From: Candidatus Pantoea varia
GTDB lineage: Bacteria > Pseudomonadota > Gammaproteobacteria > Enterobacterales > Enterobacteriaceae
DNA length: 64,000 nt
Assembly: GCF_900115075.1 (NCBI RefSeq)
Contig: NZ_FOVG01000001.1
Location: forward strand, 2,232,001 to 2,296,000
Reading direction: 5' to 3'
In this document: positions 1 to 8,216 of the stretch, piece by piece
Position numbering within the stretch: position 1 is the first letter of the stretch
Layout of the letters: every line of letters starts with the position of its first letter
Position numbers and translations under genes: made by a program
Notes under the pieces: generated by a model
Told to the model about the DNA's origin: nothing
Databases searched by the model: none
Seen by the model: the letters and a program-made list of their open reading frames with translations, nothing else

Positions 1-315
1 CTGCCAGGCTTCGGTGACAAACGCCTGTAGCAGGATCACCACGCCCATGCCAAATGCGGCACGCAGCAGCATCAGTTTACGGCCTTTGCGATCGGCCAGG
101 CTGCCCCACAGGGGAGCGACCGCCGCCGAGACCACAAAGGTGATACTGAAGGTGAGACCCGACCAGAGGCTAAGAGATTCGCCCCCAGTGACGCCAAGCT
201 GCTCAAGATAGAGCGGCAGAAACGGGATAATCTGACTGATGGCCAGTCCGGTAAAAAAACAGCCAAACCAGACCGAGATCAGGTTTATCTTCCAGGGTTC
301 TATAGTGCGTGGCAT
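1..315 (-). CDS. mdtG: MdtG-type MFS multidrug efflux transporter (N-terminal part, runs off left edge)
   Basis: Only the first 105 codons are inside the window. The start codon is at 313-315. The product opens with a short cytoplasmic tail, a first membrane span, then the segment [13 protein letters not shown] and the MFS loop signature [15 protein letters not shown] between spans 2 and 3. These match the beginning of E. coli MdtG (YceE), an inner-membrane drug/proton antiporter linked to fosfomycin and deoxycholate resistance. The family call is firm. The exact paralogue is inferred from the N-terminus alone because the C-terminal two thirds are outside the window. Confidence 0.85.
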   Translation of the reverse strand, partial: MPRTIEPWKINLISVWFGCFFTGLAISQIIPFLPLYLEQLGVTGGESLSLWSGLTFSITFVVSAAVAPLWGSLADRKGRKLMLLRAAFGMGVVILLQAFVTEAWQ

Positions 316-749
316 GAGCAGATGATGTAAAGAGAGGGAAGGCTCAGTCTAACGCGCACATTCTCAGCGTGACCGACAAAACATGGCACAAACGGCAAAA
401 GAACGAATTCCTCTTGATTCAGCGCAATTACCGCTAAAAATTTTCCCGGCGCGAGAGTTTATAGCGTGAACCACGCGGGCGCTGGACTGCCCTGACGCAT
501 GCTTCCTAAACCAACCGTCATCAATATGGAAAAATATGTCATTCTGTTACTGACAACCCTCCACCCCGCTTCTATGTTTAAAAAACCGCCAGTTGTGGCG
601 GTGTGGCGATCTTTCTGATCGGCGCGACGTCCTCCGCAAAAAAACGGTGCAGACCGTCCAGCTACGCTGAGGCAGACCAGCTTATTTCATGCAGAGATGC
701 CCTTAATCAACGGTAAGGGATGGGGCAGTGTTTCAGCGGAGGTGGGGAA
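316..749. other. Intergenic region with two terminator-like hairpins pointing left
   Basis: No convincing protein gene is present. On the minus strand two stem-loops are each followed by a T run: one at 638-657 (5-bp stem, seven T) and one at 579-602 (7-bp stem, loop GTTG, about six T). There is no minus-strand protein gene between them and position 1012. A minus-strand promoter-like pair (TTGATT at 705-710, AAATAA at 682-687, 17-bp spacer) lies just upstream. A short leftward RNA is possible but unproven. Confidence 0.4.
579..602 (-). terminator. Intrinsic-terminator-like hairpin on the minus strand
   Basis: On the minus strand a 7-bp stem (ACCGCCA/TGGCGGT) with a 4-nt loop is followed by a T run. 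It does not follow any recognisable protein gene, so it could end a small RNA or protect the mdtG promoter region from read-through. Confidence 0.45.
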
Positions 750-1001
750 ATGAGAGTACAAGCAAACAGCGCCAGCCGTGCTATCAGCGACTATTTCAAA
801 GGCCCGAACTGGCGAACCCCGCCAGAATCCGATCTGCTGGCGGTGATCCTGCGTGAAATAATGGAAGCGGGCGAGCCCGCGACTAATAAAGTGCTGATTG
901 CGCGGGTGATCGACAAACTGGAAGTGGAAGGCGACGAGATGCAGTTGCAGCGTTACCGCACCCTGCTGGCGCAGTTGATTGACACGCAGCCAGAGAATTA
1001 A
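750..1001 (+). CDS. Small AriR/YmgB/YcgZ-family regulatory protein
   Basis: An 83-residue protein. I chose the ATG at 750 because a strong ribosome-binding site (GGAGGTGGGG) sits just before it; an in-frame ATG at 720 lacks one. The central part (SRAISDYFK, then a helix pair with LLAVILREIM and a C-terminal helix with YRTLLAQLID) fits the small all-helical AriR/YmgB family. In E. coli these proteins act as two-component connectors and biofilm or acid-resistance modulators. No DNA-binding motif is obvious. The family call is moderate and the specific role is unknown. Confidence 0.6.
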   Translation: MRVQANSASRAISDYFKGPNWRTPPESDLLAVILREIMEAGEPATNKVLIARVIDKLEVEGDEMQLQRYRTLLAQLIDTQPEN

Positions 1002-1011
1002 AAACCGCTGC

Positions 1012-1332
1012 CTACTTCACCCAGCGCAATTTATCCGCTTCGCTGACGCTGGCCCGTCCACTGCTTCGTTGAAACAGGCATAGCTCCTGTCCGCGCCTGT
1101 TTTTCATGTGCTGCTGCGGATAGCGCCCCGCCAGCAGCAGTGCGCTGTAACCTGTGTTGTCGTCATACTCAATCGGATCGCCCAGCACCTTTACTTTGCT
1201 CAGGTGACTGGCGTTAATGCACGCCTGCACCATCACCTCACGGCTCTTTTGCCAGGCCTCTTCACTGGAGGCGTGCGCCAGTGTGCTGCTGAGTAACAAC
1301 GTGGGCAGGAGTGCCCCGATTATGCGTTTCAT
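1012..1332 (-). CDS. Hypothetical secreted (periplasmic) protein
   Basis: A 106-residue protein with a clear Sec signal peptide: MKR, then a hydrophobic stretch (IIGALLPTLLLSSTLAHA) with likely cleavage after AHA, giving a mature part of about 87 residues. The mature part has two cysteines (in MVQACINAS and QELCLFQ), which could form a disulfide in the periplasm. I do not recognise the family. The gene runs tail to tail with the AriR-like gene, with only 10 bp between them. Confidence 0.6.
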   Translation of the reverse strand: MKRIIGALLPTLLLSSTLAHASSEEAWQKSREVMVQACINASHLSKVKVLGDPIEYDDNTGYSALLLAGRYPQQHMKNRRGQELCLFQRSSGRASVSEADKLRWVK

Positions 1333-1364
1333 CTTCTCCGCTCCTGTTCTGGTCCGAAGGCGCT

Positions 1365-1390
1365 AAAAAAATTCCCGCCGGGGCGGGAAT
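1365..1390 (-). terminator. Rho-independent terminator of the I78-family lipoprotein gene
   Basis: The 9-bp GC-rich stem ATTCCCGCC/GGCGGGAAT is followed on the minus strand by a run of seven T. It lies about 100 bp downstream of the lipoprotein stop codon at 1488. Confidence 0.8.
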
Positions 1391-1487
1391 AAACAAGACG
1401 AGCACTGTCTATCTGTGTGACGAGGAAGTTTTGAAGCGCGCTGCTATCCTCGCCTGCCGTTATGACAAGCCTATGACAGACTGGCCG

Positions 1488-1784
1488 TTAGCCACAATAA
1501 ACAGAGCTGATATTGCCATTTTTGTCGGCCAGGAAGTTAAGCCGGTTGAGATTGAAATCCATGGTGACGGCAGAATTATAGGGAATTGGACGCACCTGCT
1601 GTTCGAAGTGTTGACCCTGCAGCGCGGTTAACGGCTTGCCGACATAGTTCTGAAACTGAGAGGCCCCGCAGCGGTCAGCGTCGGGATCCTGCGCCACATG
1701 GGCGGTGTCAGGTTTCGTGGCGGACTGGCAGGCGGTTAAGGCGAACAGGCCCAGTATCAGAAGCCCTTTTCCATAAAATTTCAC
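1488..1784 (-). CDS. Lipoprotein with peptidase-inhibitor I78 domain
   Basis: A 98-residue protein starting at a GTG (1782-1784) behind the ribosome-binding site AGGAG. It has a lipoprotein signal with a lipobox ending LTAC (cleavage before Cys19). The mature part carries the I78 (elastase-inhibitor) pattern: CGASQFQNYVGKPLTAL, then VRPIP and a C-terminal strand ending ISSVYCG with a paired cysteine. The family comprises small periplasmic or surface serine-protease inhibitors. The in-frame upstream extension to 1832 lacks a ribosome-binding site. An intrinsic terminator follows. Target protease unknown. Confidence 0.75.
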   Translation of the reverse strand: MKFYGKGLLILGLFALTACQSATKPDTAHVAQDPDADRCGASQFQNYVGKPLTALQGQHFEQQVRPIPYNSAVTMDFNLNRLNFLADKNGNISSVYCG

Positions 1785-1994
1785 GTTTTTTTCTCCTGTT
1801 AGACGTGTAAAACCCTGTCCCAAGAGTAGCAAAGCGGGCCTGCTGACCTGAAGCCCTGAAAAGTAAAGTTGTTACAACGCTCTTCAAATCGGAGCGGTTC
1901 AGGTCACGCTTTAAGATTAATCGCACTATCTGACTAAAAAACATGCAATCAGCCACTACCCTTATAGAGGATTCATCACTCTATGGAGGTCATA

Positions 1995-2060
1995 ATGGAG
2001 CTGATCATTTTTGTTGTCTGTGCCATGTTGATGACCGCCGTGGCGGTCAAAGTGCGTTAA
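1995..2060 (+). CDS. Putative 21-residue single-span membrane protein
   Basis: A very short frame reading MELIIFVVCAMLMTAVAVKVR, preceded by GGAGG at good spacing (TGGAGGTCATAATG). The product is almost entirely one hydrophobic span, with a basic C-terminus (KVR) and a single acidic residue at the N-terminus. Its stop codon overlaps the stop codon of the convergent GGDEF/EAL gene. It resembles the class of tiny stress-linked inner-membrane proteins in enterobacteria, but I cannot assign it to a named one. Support is the ribosome-binding site and composition only. Confidence 0.5.
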   Translation: MELIIFVVCAMLMTAVAVKVR

Positions 2061-4660
2061 GCCGGTTCAGCCTGGTTTTGCGCGGTTCTTTCCAGAAGCG
2101 TACTGAATGCAGCCAGCGGCATCGGGCGACCGAGGAAGTAGCCTTGCCCCTCTTCGCACGAGAGTTGTTTTAGCTGGTTCAGCTGCGCTTCTGTCTCAAT
2201 GCCCTCTGCTGTGATGGTCAGCGCAAAAGCGCGTGCCAGCGCAATAATGCCCGCCACCACCGATTGCGCCTGCTGCGACTCCGGGAAATCTTTCATCCAG
2301 GAACGGTCGATCTTCAGACCATTAAACGGGAAGGTTTTCAGGTAGCCCAGCGCGGCATAGCCGGTGCCGAAATCGTCAACGGTTAACCTGACACCCAGTG
2401 ACCGTAATCCCTGCATCACCTCCAGCGCATGCTGCGGATGTTCGAAGGTGACGTTCTCGGTGATCTCCAGCTCCAGCCGCGTAGCAGGCAGGCCACTTTT
2501 CTCCAGCGCATGGGCCACCCGCTGCACCAGGTCGCTGGTGCGGAACTCCATGGGCGAGATATTGACCGACACATAGCGTTCCCCACCCCACCCCAGCGCA
2601 TCCTCACAGGCACTCATCAGCACCCAGTCGCTGATGGTGGCGATCAGACCACTCTCTTCCGCCAGCGGAATGAAGTGGTCAGGCGTAATCCACTGATCCG
2701 GGGCAATCTGCCAGCGAATCAACGCCTCAGCGCCCGCCAGCTGACCGGTCAGCAGTTGGTAGCGCGGCTGGTAGTGCAGGCGAAATTCATTGTTCTTCAG
2801 CGCATTCTCGATCCGCCGTGCCATTTCACGTTTATCTTCACGCTGGCTGGCCATCTCATTGGCATACCAGACCCACTGATTGCGTCCCGCATCACGCGCT
2901 TCATTCAGCGCGATATCCGCCATTTGCAGCAGCGCTTCGGGATGGCTGGCATCCTGCGGTGCAGAGGCGATCCCCATGCTGATGGTGAGATAGTGGACAT
3001 GCTGGCCGGTGCTGATGGGTTGCTGAACCTCATGCACCAGCTGAGCACAACGCTGATCGACCCGCTCACGGTTCGTTTCACGCAATACCAGCACAAATTC
3101 ATCGCCACTCAGCCGCGCCACCAGCTCCTGTGGGCCGATACAGCGCTTCAGACGCTGCGCGATCTGACTCAGCACCTCATCCCCCGCCGCATGACCCCAG
3201 GTTTCATTGATCGGCCGGAACTGATCAAGGTCGAGGGTAACCAGCGTCAGCGGCGCGTTGCCATCAGGCAGCTCAAGATGCAGCGTCAGAAACTCCAGCA
3301 GCTGCACGCGGTTTGACAGGCCGGTTAAGACGTCGTGACGCGACAGAAACTGGATGCGCGCTTCTGCTTCCATGCCCTGTGTGATGTCAGATACCGTGCC
3401 GCGAAACCCGATGCGTCGCTCATCATGCCAGATGGTTTTCGCCACCAGCTGGCCGATGCGGCGGTTGCCATGTGCGGACATAAACTGACAGCGCAGCGGC
3501 ATCTGTTGCCCGTCCTCTTCCTGACGCAGCAGCCAGGCGACCAGCGAATGGCTGGGATGCGTCAGCAGATGATCGATGTGACGCCCCAGCCAGTGGGTAA
3601 TGTCGTGGCCGGTCACGGTGTGAAAGCGCGCGGAAAGATAGATCAGACGGCCCTCTTCATCCGTCTCCCAGATCCAGTCTGACGCTGCCTCAGCAAGATC
3701 GCGAAACCGCGCTTCGCTACTGGCAAGCTCCTGCTGACTGATCACCAGCAGGGCAAAACGGCGGTCAGAGAGTATCGCATTGGAAAGCGCATGGCGGCTG
3801 ACGCGATGGGTAATCATAGCGATGATGATCGCCATCAGCATCAGCAGCGGCAACAGGAACCAGATCAGGCCCATGCCAGGCATCTTCGACGTCCAGCGCA
3901 GTACAATCGGATCGCCGCCTGGCAGCGGCTGCACCAGCCGTGGTTCACGCAGGGCATCTTCCTGACTGACGGGCAGACGCAGTTCACGCACATCCAGCGT
4001 GGTGCCCAGCGCCTGTAATTTGGCAGGTGTGAAGAGATTCACAAACACCATGATAGAGGCGGGTCCTGCCACTGGCGGCACCGTCGTCACTTTGCCGCTG
4101 CTGATAGGGGCAGCAACCACAATGGCGGGCTGATGGTTGACCAGCGCATCCCGGGTAATCGCCTGGTTGTTAAGCTTACGTGCCGCCGCAATCAGCTCCG
4201 GGGTCTTTTTGCCCAGCCAGGTTTCCAGCGGGATATCCACCAGCTGTCCATTAATCACGCTGTAAGAGGTGTGGCCCTGACCGTCGATCACGAACACGCC
4301 TTCGTAGTGATATTCTTCGTAGAGGCCCGGTCCAAAATTCTCTTCGTCAAAAGCCCAGACTTTGTTCACCCTGACATGAAGATTGCGCCAGGCCTCACCC
4401 CAGAACGCATAATCCCGGATATCCGTGATCATCGCATCCTGACGATTTTTCCACGCCTGCTGCACCAGCATCCGGTCATGATCGACCGATGCGCTGTTCT
4501 GACGCTGTGCAATCGTCAGCACCATCAGCATCGAGAGCACCAGCACACTAAACAGCAGCAGCGAAAGCGTGCGCAGGCTGCGCCGCGTAAAGCGGACAGT
4601 GCGATCTTCAGCAGCATGTCTGAATGGAGGCGAAGGTGGCGCCGGTGGGTTAAATGTCAT
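2057..4660 (-). CDS. CHASE4-PAS-GGDEF-EAL cyclic-di-GMP protein
   Basis: An 867-residue inner-membrane sensor for c-di-GMP turnover. Order: first span about 30-51, periplasmic CHASE4-type sensor about 55-255, second span about 262-283, PAS domain about 320-440 (WIWETDEEGRLIYLSARF), GGDEF domain about 445-600, EAL domain about 610-862. The GGDEF signature reads SGDEF, a variant often still active. The EAL domain keeps its catalytic motifs: EALIRW, ELEITEN, the DDFGTGY segment and TAEGIET, so phosphodiesterase activity is expected. Whether the cyclase half works or only binds GTP cannot be told from sequence. The gene stands alone, convergent with the 21-residue membrane protein. Confidence 0.9.
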   Translation of the reverse strand: MTFNPPAPPSPPFRHAAEDRTVRFTRRSLRTLSLLLFSVLVLSMLMVLTIAQRQNSASVDHDRMLVQQAWKNRQDAMITDIRDYAFWGEAWRNLHVRVNKVWAFDEENFGPGLYEEYHYEGVFVIDGQGHTSYSVINGQLVDIPLETWLGKKTPELIAAARKLNNQAITRDALVNHQPAIVVAAPISSGKVTTVPPVAGPASIMVFVNLFTPAKLQALGTTLDVRELRLPVSQEDALREPRLVQPLPGGDPIVLRWTSKMPGMGLIWFLLPLLMLMAIIIAMITHRVSRHALSNAILSDRRFALLVISQQELASSEARFRDLAEAASDWIWETDEEGRLIYLSARFHTVTGHDITHWLGRHIDHLLTHPSHSLVAWLLRQEEDGQQMPLRCQFMSAHGNRRIGQLVAKTIWHDERRIGFRGTVSDITQGMEAEARIQFLSRHDVLTGLSNRVQLLEFLTLHLELPDGNAPLTLVTLDLDQFRPINETWGHAAGDEVLSQIAQRLKRCIGPQELVARLSGDEFVLVLRETNRERVDQRCAQLVHEVQQPISTGQHVHYLTISMGIASAPQDASHPEALLQMADIALNEARDAGRNQWVWYANEMASQREDKREMARRIENALKNNEFRLHYQPRYQLLTGQLAGAEALIRWQIAPDQWITPDHFIPLAEESGLIATISDWVLMSACEDALGWGGERYVSVNISPMEFRTSDLVQRVAHALEKSGLPATRLELEITENVTFEHPQHALEVMQGLRSLGVRLTVDDFGTGYAALGYLKTFPFNGLKIDRSWMKDFPESQQAQSVVAGIIALARAFALTITAEGIETEAQLNQLKQLSCEEGQGYFLGRPMPLAAFSTLLERTAQNQAEPA

Positions 4661-4873
4661 TAAGAGTGCTCATTACACAGCCAGGGTTTGAGATGACGGG
4701 CCTGCAATACAACATGCGGTGCTGACCAGATTAGTTTCCTCAGTTATCGGCTCAGGCGTCCTGGTGTTTAGTCTGCCGTTAACATTTTGCGCTTAAATAT
4801 TGTGTTACAGCCTGACTCGACAGCGATCGGGTGCATTGCTACTATGCGCTTACCTTCGCTGGCAGAGTCGCCT

Positions 4874-5524
4874 ATGAATACCAATTCCGACAGAGTGACC
4901 CTGACGCTGTTCTACGTCGGCAGCTTTGTGGTCTATTACCTGGTTACCATGCTGATCACGCTGTTCCCTAATTACGGCGTACTGCGTAATGACGGCCTGC
5001 TGGTGCCAGTACTCTGCCTGTTTGAATTTGCCGTGATCTATCCGCTTTACCGCTTCTACTGCCAGCGCCGCACCGACTTGCCGCTGGGCGAACTCTGCAC
5101 GCTGCAAACCCTGCTGTTTACCGGTGCGCTGTTTGTGCTGATGGCGGCACAGATGCAGTTTATGCAGCCGGAAGGCTGGCTGGTCATGCAGGCCCAGCAG
5201 GGACGTAATTCGCTGCTGATCCTGCTGCTCACCGCCGTGCTGCTGGCCCCGGTATTTGAAGAGGTGCTGTTCCGCGGTTTTCTGTTGCAGGGTTTTCTGC
5301 TGTGGGCACCGCGCAGCCGCTTCGCCTGCATGCTGCTGACCTCGCTGCTGTTTGCGGTGATGCATACGCAATATGTGCACTGGCAGACGCTGATCGCCCT
5401 GACGCTGTTTTCGCTGCTGCTCTGCTATGCCCGGCTGCGGAGTAACAGTCTGGCGCTGCCCATCTTCCTGCACACACTGAACAATCTGATTGCGCTGCTG
5501 CCCGCCTGGTATTTCGCTGGCTAG
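4874..5524 (+). CDS. CPBP-family intramembrane metalloprotease-like protein
   Basis: A multi-span membrane protein of 216 residues with the CPBP (CAAX protease and bacteriocin-processing) motifs: the EEVLFRG glutamate pair and arginine, then a histidine in FAVMHTQY, and a third motif FLHTLNN near the C-terminus. These residues form the intramembrane active site in characterised members. I prefer the ATG at 4874 (MNTNSDRV) because membrane topology begins right after it. Longer in-frame starts at 4787 or 4844 have no better ribosome-binding site. Bacterial members often serve bacteriocin self-immunity or protein processing; the substrate here is unknown. Confidence 0.75.
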   Translation: MNTNSDRVTLTLFYVGSFVVYYLVTMLITLFPNYGVLRNDGLLVPVLCLFEFAVIYPLYRFYCQRRTDLPLGELCTLQTLLFTGALFVLMAAQMQFMQPEGWLVMQAQQGRNSLLILLLTAVLLAPVFEEVLFRGFLLQGFLLWAPRSRFACMLLTSLLFAVMHTQYVHWQTLIALTLFSLLLCYARLRSNSLALPIFLHTLNNLIALLPAWYFAG

Positions 5525-5695
5525 TTCCTGATTATCCTCCGCTTCTGATGTCTGACAGAGCGCCGCCTCACCCTGCTGGCGGGTCATAGCTCACACTGAC
5601 AATGCCGCCCCGTCACGTTTGTCTATACTGGATGTTAAAAAAGGGATAAAAAGCACCGCAGTCCGGACCACCAGACCGTGCAAAGGAGAGGAACT

Positions 5696-5866
5696 ATGTT
5701 GATAGGATTTGTGTTGTTAGTGAGCGCGTGCGGTTACGATGCCTGCGAAGCCCTGCCGGTCTCGGAGCGCATTTATCCGACGAAGGTCGACTGCGAAACG
5801 ATGGCGAACCGCATTCATAAAGTCCGACCGAATGTGGTACTGCTTTGTGGTGAGGTCCATCGCTGA
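5696..5866 (+). CDS. Small YebW-like (DUF1482-type) protein
   Basis: A 56-residue protein starting at ATG 5696 behind AAAGGAGAGG. It opens with a hydrophobic stretch (MLIGFVLLVSACG), followed by a short cysteine-containing domain with VSERIYPTKVDCETMA and LLCGEV. The overall pattern (hydrophobic N-terminus, CE, a strand, then a Cys-containing helix) resembles the small YebW/DUF1482 family of enterobacteria, of unknown function. The similarity is weak, so the family name is tentative. The gene itself is supported by its start site. Confidence 0.5.
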   Translation: MLIGFVLLVSACGYDACEALPVSERIYPTKVDCETMANRIHKVRPNVVLLCGEVHR

Positions 5867-5965
5867 TTCAGGGCCAGGTGCAATAAAGCCGCGCTGTAAC
5901 ATTGCAAGCTGGCGCATTAGCGTACAAAATATAAACTGTTGTTAACCATTACCGTTGTGAATCCC

Positions 5966-6199
5966 ATGAAAACATCACGCCCCCGTCGTCCTGGTGGACG
6001 CTGGGTTTACTATCTTTTGTATGATGGCATTCTGTGGCCCTGCCCCGTCCGATGGGAGTGGGAGAGCAGCTATGGCGGCTGGTTGCCATTTTACTACACG
6101 CCTACCTTTGAGTTTGTGGTGGGCGATCCCCGCAAGGCGTATCGCATTGCGCGTAGCGACGTGCGTGCCAGACAGCGGCGCGAAGATGCCTTTGTCTGA
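5966..6199 (+). CDS. Hypothetical protein, aromatic- and arginine-rich
   Basis: A possible 77-residue cytoplasmic protein (MKTSRPRRPGGRWVYYLLYD...) rich in Trp, Tyr and Arg, ending in a basic helix. No clear ribosome-binding site precedes the ATG at 5966, and I recognise no family. It lies between the YebW-like gene and the oppositely oriented small membrane-protein pair. It could be real or chance coding. Confidence 0.3.
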   Translation: MKTSRPRRPGGRWVYYLLYDGILWPCPVRWEWESSYGGWLPFYYTPTFEFVVGDPRKAYRIARSDVRARQRREDAFV

Positions 6200-6205
6200 A
6201 AGAGA

Positions 6206-6310
6206 CTATCGCCAGGGCAGCCATGAGGCTGTGAGCAGATAGAGAATCACTTCCAGTACGATAATTACCATCAGTAAGATGCCCAGCGTGTGACGGCCAA
6301 TCCCTTTCAT
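6206..6310 (-). CDS. Putative 34-residue single-span membrane protein (second of a tandem pair)
   Basis: The frame encodes MKGIGRHTLGILLMVIIVLE and ends LLTASWLPWR: a basic N-terminus, one long hydrophobic span and an aromatic, basic tail. Its ATG follows the stop codon of the upstream 35-residue gene by four bases, so the two are probably cotranscribed and translationally coupled. I find no named match. Small hydrophobic proteins of this design in enterobacteria usually bind larger membrane complexes or respond to stress. Confidence 0.5.
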   Translation of the reverse strand: MKGIGRHTLGILLMVIIVLEVILYLLTASWLPWR

Positions 6311-6314
6311 CGGT

Positions 6315-6422
6315 TCAGGCCCAGATCATGGCCGCCCAGCGGATCAGCAGCAGCGCGCCGCAAATGCATAACAGAACCAGCACCATCTTCCAGTACTTTT
6401 TGGCCGCCCGGTATCTTGTCAC
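6315..6422 (-). CDS. Putative 35-residue single-span membrane protein (first of a tandem pair)
   Basis: Starts with GTG (6420-6422) behind the ribosome-binding site GGGGAGACC. The product begins VTRYRAAKKYWK, a strongly basic cytoplasmic end, then one hydrophobic span (MVLVLLCICGALLLI) and a short tail RWAAMIWA. It is followed after four bases by the 34-residue gene. The positive-inside pattern, good ribosome-binding site and tight spacing argue for a real two-gene small-protein operon. Confidence 0.5.
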   Translation of the reverse strand: MTRYRAAKKYWKMVLVLLCICGALLLIRWAAMIWA

Positions 6423-6448
6423 CTCGGTCTCCCCTAATCAGAAAGCGA

Positions 6449-6470
6449 AGATGCGCCAGAAGGCGCATCT
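6449..6470 (-). terminator. Hairpin between osmC and the small-protein pair
   Basis: A perfect 9-bp inverted repeat AGATGCGCC/GGCGCATCT with a 4-nt loop. The following minus-strand bases (TCGCTTTC) are only partly T-rich, so it would be a weak terminator for osmC, or a leader hairpin for the downstream small genes. Confidence 0.4.
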
Positions 6471-6542
6471 GTTCCGGTCAGTAACTGGACCGGGAGGCAT
6501 AGCATAACGTCCGGGCCGCCAAAAGGCGACCCGTTGCCGGCA

Positions 6543-6971
6543 TCAGTTGTTCAGGGTGTAATCCAGCGTAATTTCCGCATTCAGAACCTGAGACACCGGG
6601 CAGCCCGCTTTGGCTTTATTGATGATCTCGTCGAAGGTTGACTCATCAATGCCTGGCAGGGAGATGGTGCTGGTCAGCGCTATTTTGGTGATGGCAAAGC
6701 CGTCGCCTTTTTTGTCCAGCGACACGTCAGCCGTGGTATCGATGCTTTCCGGTGGATGACCCGCGTCACCCAGCATCAGCGACAGCGCCATAGAGAAACA
6801 GGCTGCATGTGCTGCACCAATCAGTTCTTCCGGGTTGGTGCCTTTGCCGCCTTCAAAACGGGTGTTAAAGCCATAAGGCTGCTGGCTCAGCACACCGCTT
6901 TCGGTGCTGACGGTGCCTTTGCCTTTAATATCGCCTTCCCAGTGCGCCGAACCTTTCTTATGAATGGTCAT
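6543..6971 (-). CDS. osmC: Osmotically inducible peroxidase OsmC
   Basis: The 142-residue product is nearly collinear with E. coli OsmC, a cytoplasmic thiol peroxidase that reduces organic hydroperoxides in stationary phase and under osmotic stress. The start MTIHKKGSAHWEGD at 6971 sits behind AGGAGGAATGAC; a longer frame to 7019 lacks support. The two catalytic cysteines are present, one in AAHAACFSMAL (after the EELIGAAH motif) and one in AKAGCPVSQVL. It is transcribed alone, separated from lldD by about 55 bp. Confidence 0.95.
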   Translation of the reverse strand: MTIHKKGSAHWEGDIKGKGTVSTESGVLSQQPYGFNTRFEGGKGTNPEELIGAAHAACFSMALSLMLGDAGHPPESIDTTADVSLDKKGDGFAITKIALTSTISLPGIDESTFDEIINKAKAGCPVSQVLNAEITLDYTLNN

Positions 6972-7028
6972 GTCATTCCTCCTGTTGGTAAAGAAGCTAA
7001 GTATAGACAACTCATTCATTTTCGCAGG

Positions 7029-8216
7029 CTAACTCACCGCGCGGGGACGTGGCGTAGGGCTCTGCGGCGCCAGTAACGTCTCCGCCTGCACCAGTGAATC
7101 GCGGGTGATTTCGCCGATCGATTTTGCGCCGGTCAGCGTCATGGCGACGCGCATCTCTTTCTCAATCAGGTTCAGCAGGTTTTCAACGCCGCGCTGACCG
7201 TGGGTCGCCAGCGCATAGATAAACGCCCGTCCCAGCAGCACGCTGTCCGCGCCCAGCGCGATCATCCGCACCACATCCAGCCCGTTGCGAATCCCGCTAT
7301 CCGCCAGAATTGTGATGTCGCCTTTGACCGCATCGGCAATCGCTGGCAGCGCACGCGCAGAGGAGAGCACGCCATCCAGCTGGCGTCCGCCATGATTCGA
7401 GACCACGATGCCATCCGCGCCAAAACGCACCGCATCCCGCGCATCTTCCGGGTCGAGAATGCCCTTGATCACCATCGGCCCGTCCCAGAACTCGCGGATC
7501 CACTCCAGATCGCGCCACGAGATGGAGGGATCGAAGTTGTTCGCCAGCCAGCCGATATAATCTTCCAGCCCGGTGGGTTTGCCGAGATAGGCCGAGATAT
7601 TCCCCAGATCGTGCGGACGCCCCTGCAGACCCACATCCAGCGCCCATTGTGGATGGGTGACCGCTTGCCAGTAACGACGCAGCGCGGCGTGATTGCCACT
7701 CATCCCGGAGTGCGCATCGCGGTAGCGCGCGCCCGGCGTCGGCATATCAACGGTAAACACCAGCGTTGAACAACCGGCGGCTTTGGCGCGCTCCAGCGCA
7801 TTGCGCATAAAACCGCGGTCCCGCAACACATAGAGCTGGAACCACATCGGACGGTTGATCTGCGGAGCCACCTCTTCAATCGGGCAGACCGAGACCGTCG
7901 ACAGGGTAAACGGGATGCCTTTCAGAGCTGCCGCTCGCGCGGCCTGCACTTCCCCCCGACGGGCATACATGCCGCACAGGCCGACCGGTGCCAGTGCAAC
8001 CGGCATCGACAGAGTTTCATTGAATAATTTTGTCTCAAGGCTCAGTTCCGACATGTTCTTCAGAATGCGCTGGCGCAGCGCCACGTCAGAAAGGTCCTCC
8101 ACGTTGCGTCGCAGGGTGTGCTCCGCGTAGGCCCCGCCATCAAGATAGTGAAACAGGAACGGCGGCAGGATACGTTGCGCGGCGGCGCGATAGTCACTGG
8201 CAGCTGAGATAATCAT
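7029..8216 (-). CDS. lldD: L-lactate dehydrogenase LldD (FMN, quinone-linked)
   Basis: A 395-residue FMN-dependent alpha-hydroxyacid oxidase of the inner-membrane face that converts L-lactate to pyruvate and feeds electrons to the respiratory chain. The fold shows at once: the N-terminal [20 protein letters not shown], the FMN-binding [14 protein letters not shown], and the active-site [10 protein letters not shown] with catalytic His and Arg. The length matches E. coli LldD (396). Its ATG overlaps the lldR stop codon by one base. Third gene of the lldPRD operon, controlled by LldR. Confidence 0.97.
   Translation of the reverse strand: MIISAASDYRAAAQRILPPFLFHYLDGGAYAEHTLRRNVEDLSDVALRQRILKNMSELSLETKLFNETLSMPVALAPVGLCGMYARRGEVQAARAAALKGIPFTLSTVSVCPIEEVAPQINRPMWFQLYVLRDRGFMRNALERAKAAGCSTLVFTVDMPTPGARYRDAHSGMSGNHAALRRYWQAVTHPQWALDVGLQGRPHDLGNISAYLGKPTGLEDYIGWLANNFDPSISWRDLEWIREFWDGPMVIKGILDPEDARDAVRFGADGIVVSNHGGRQLDGVLSSARALPAIADAVKGDITILADSGIRNGLDVVRMIALGADSVLLGRAFIYALATHGQRGVENLLNLIEKEMRVAMTLTGAKSIGEITRDSLVQAETLLAPQSPTPRPRAVS

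Noticed and set aside
526-618. 30-codon frame (MEKYVILLLTTLHPASMF...) upstream of the AriR-like gene
   Set aside because: No ribosome-binding site, runs through the terminator-like hairpin, and composition is not membrane- or domain-like.
2429-3316. 295-codon plus-strand frame inside the GGDEF/EAL gene
   Set aside because: A mirror of codon bias in a GC-rich gene; the opposite strand has complete conserved domains.
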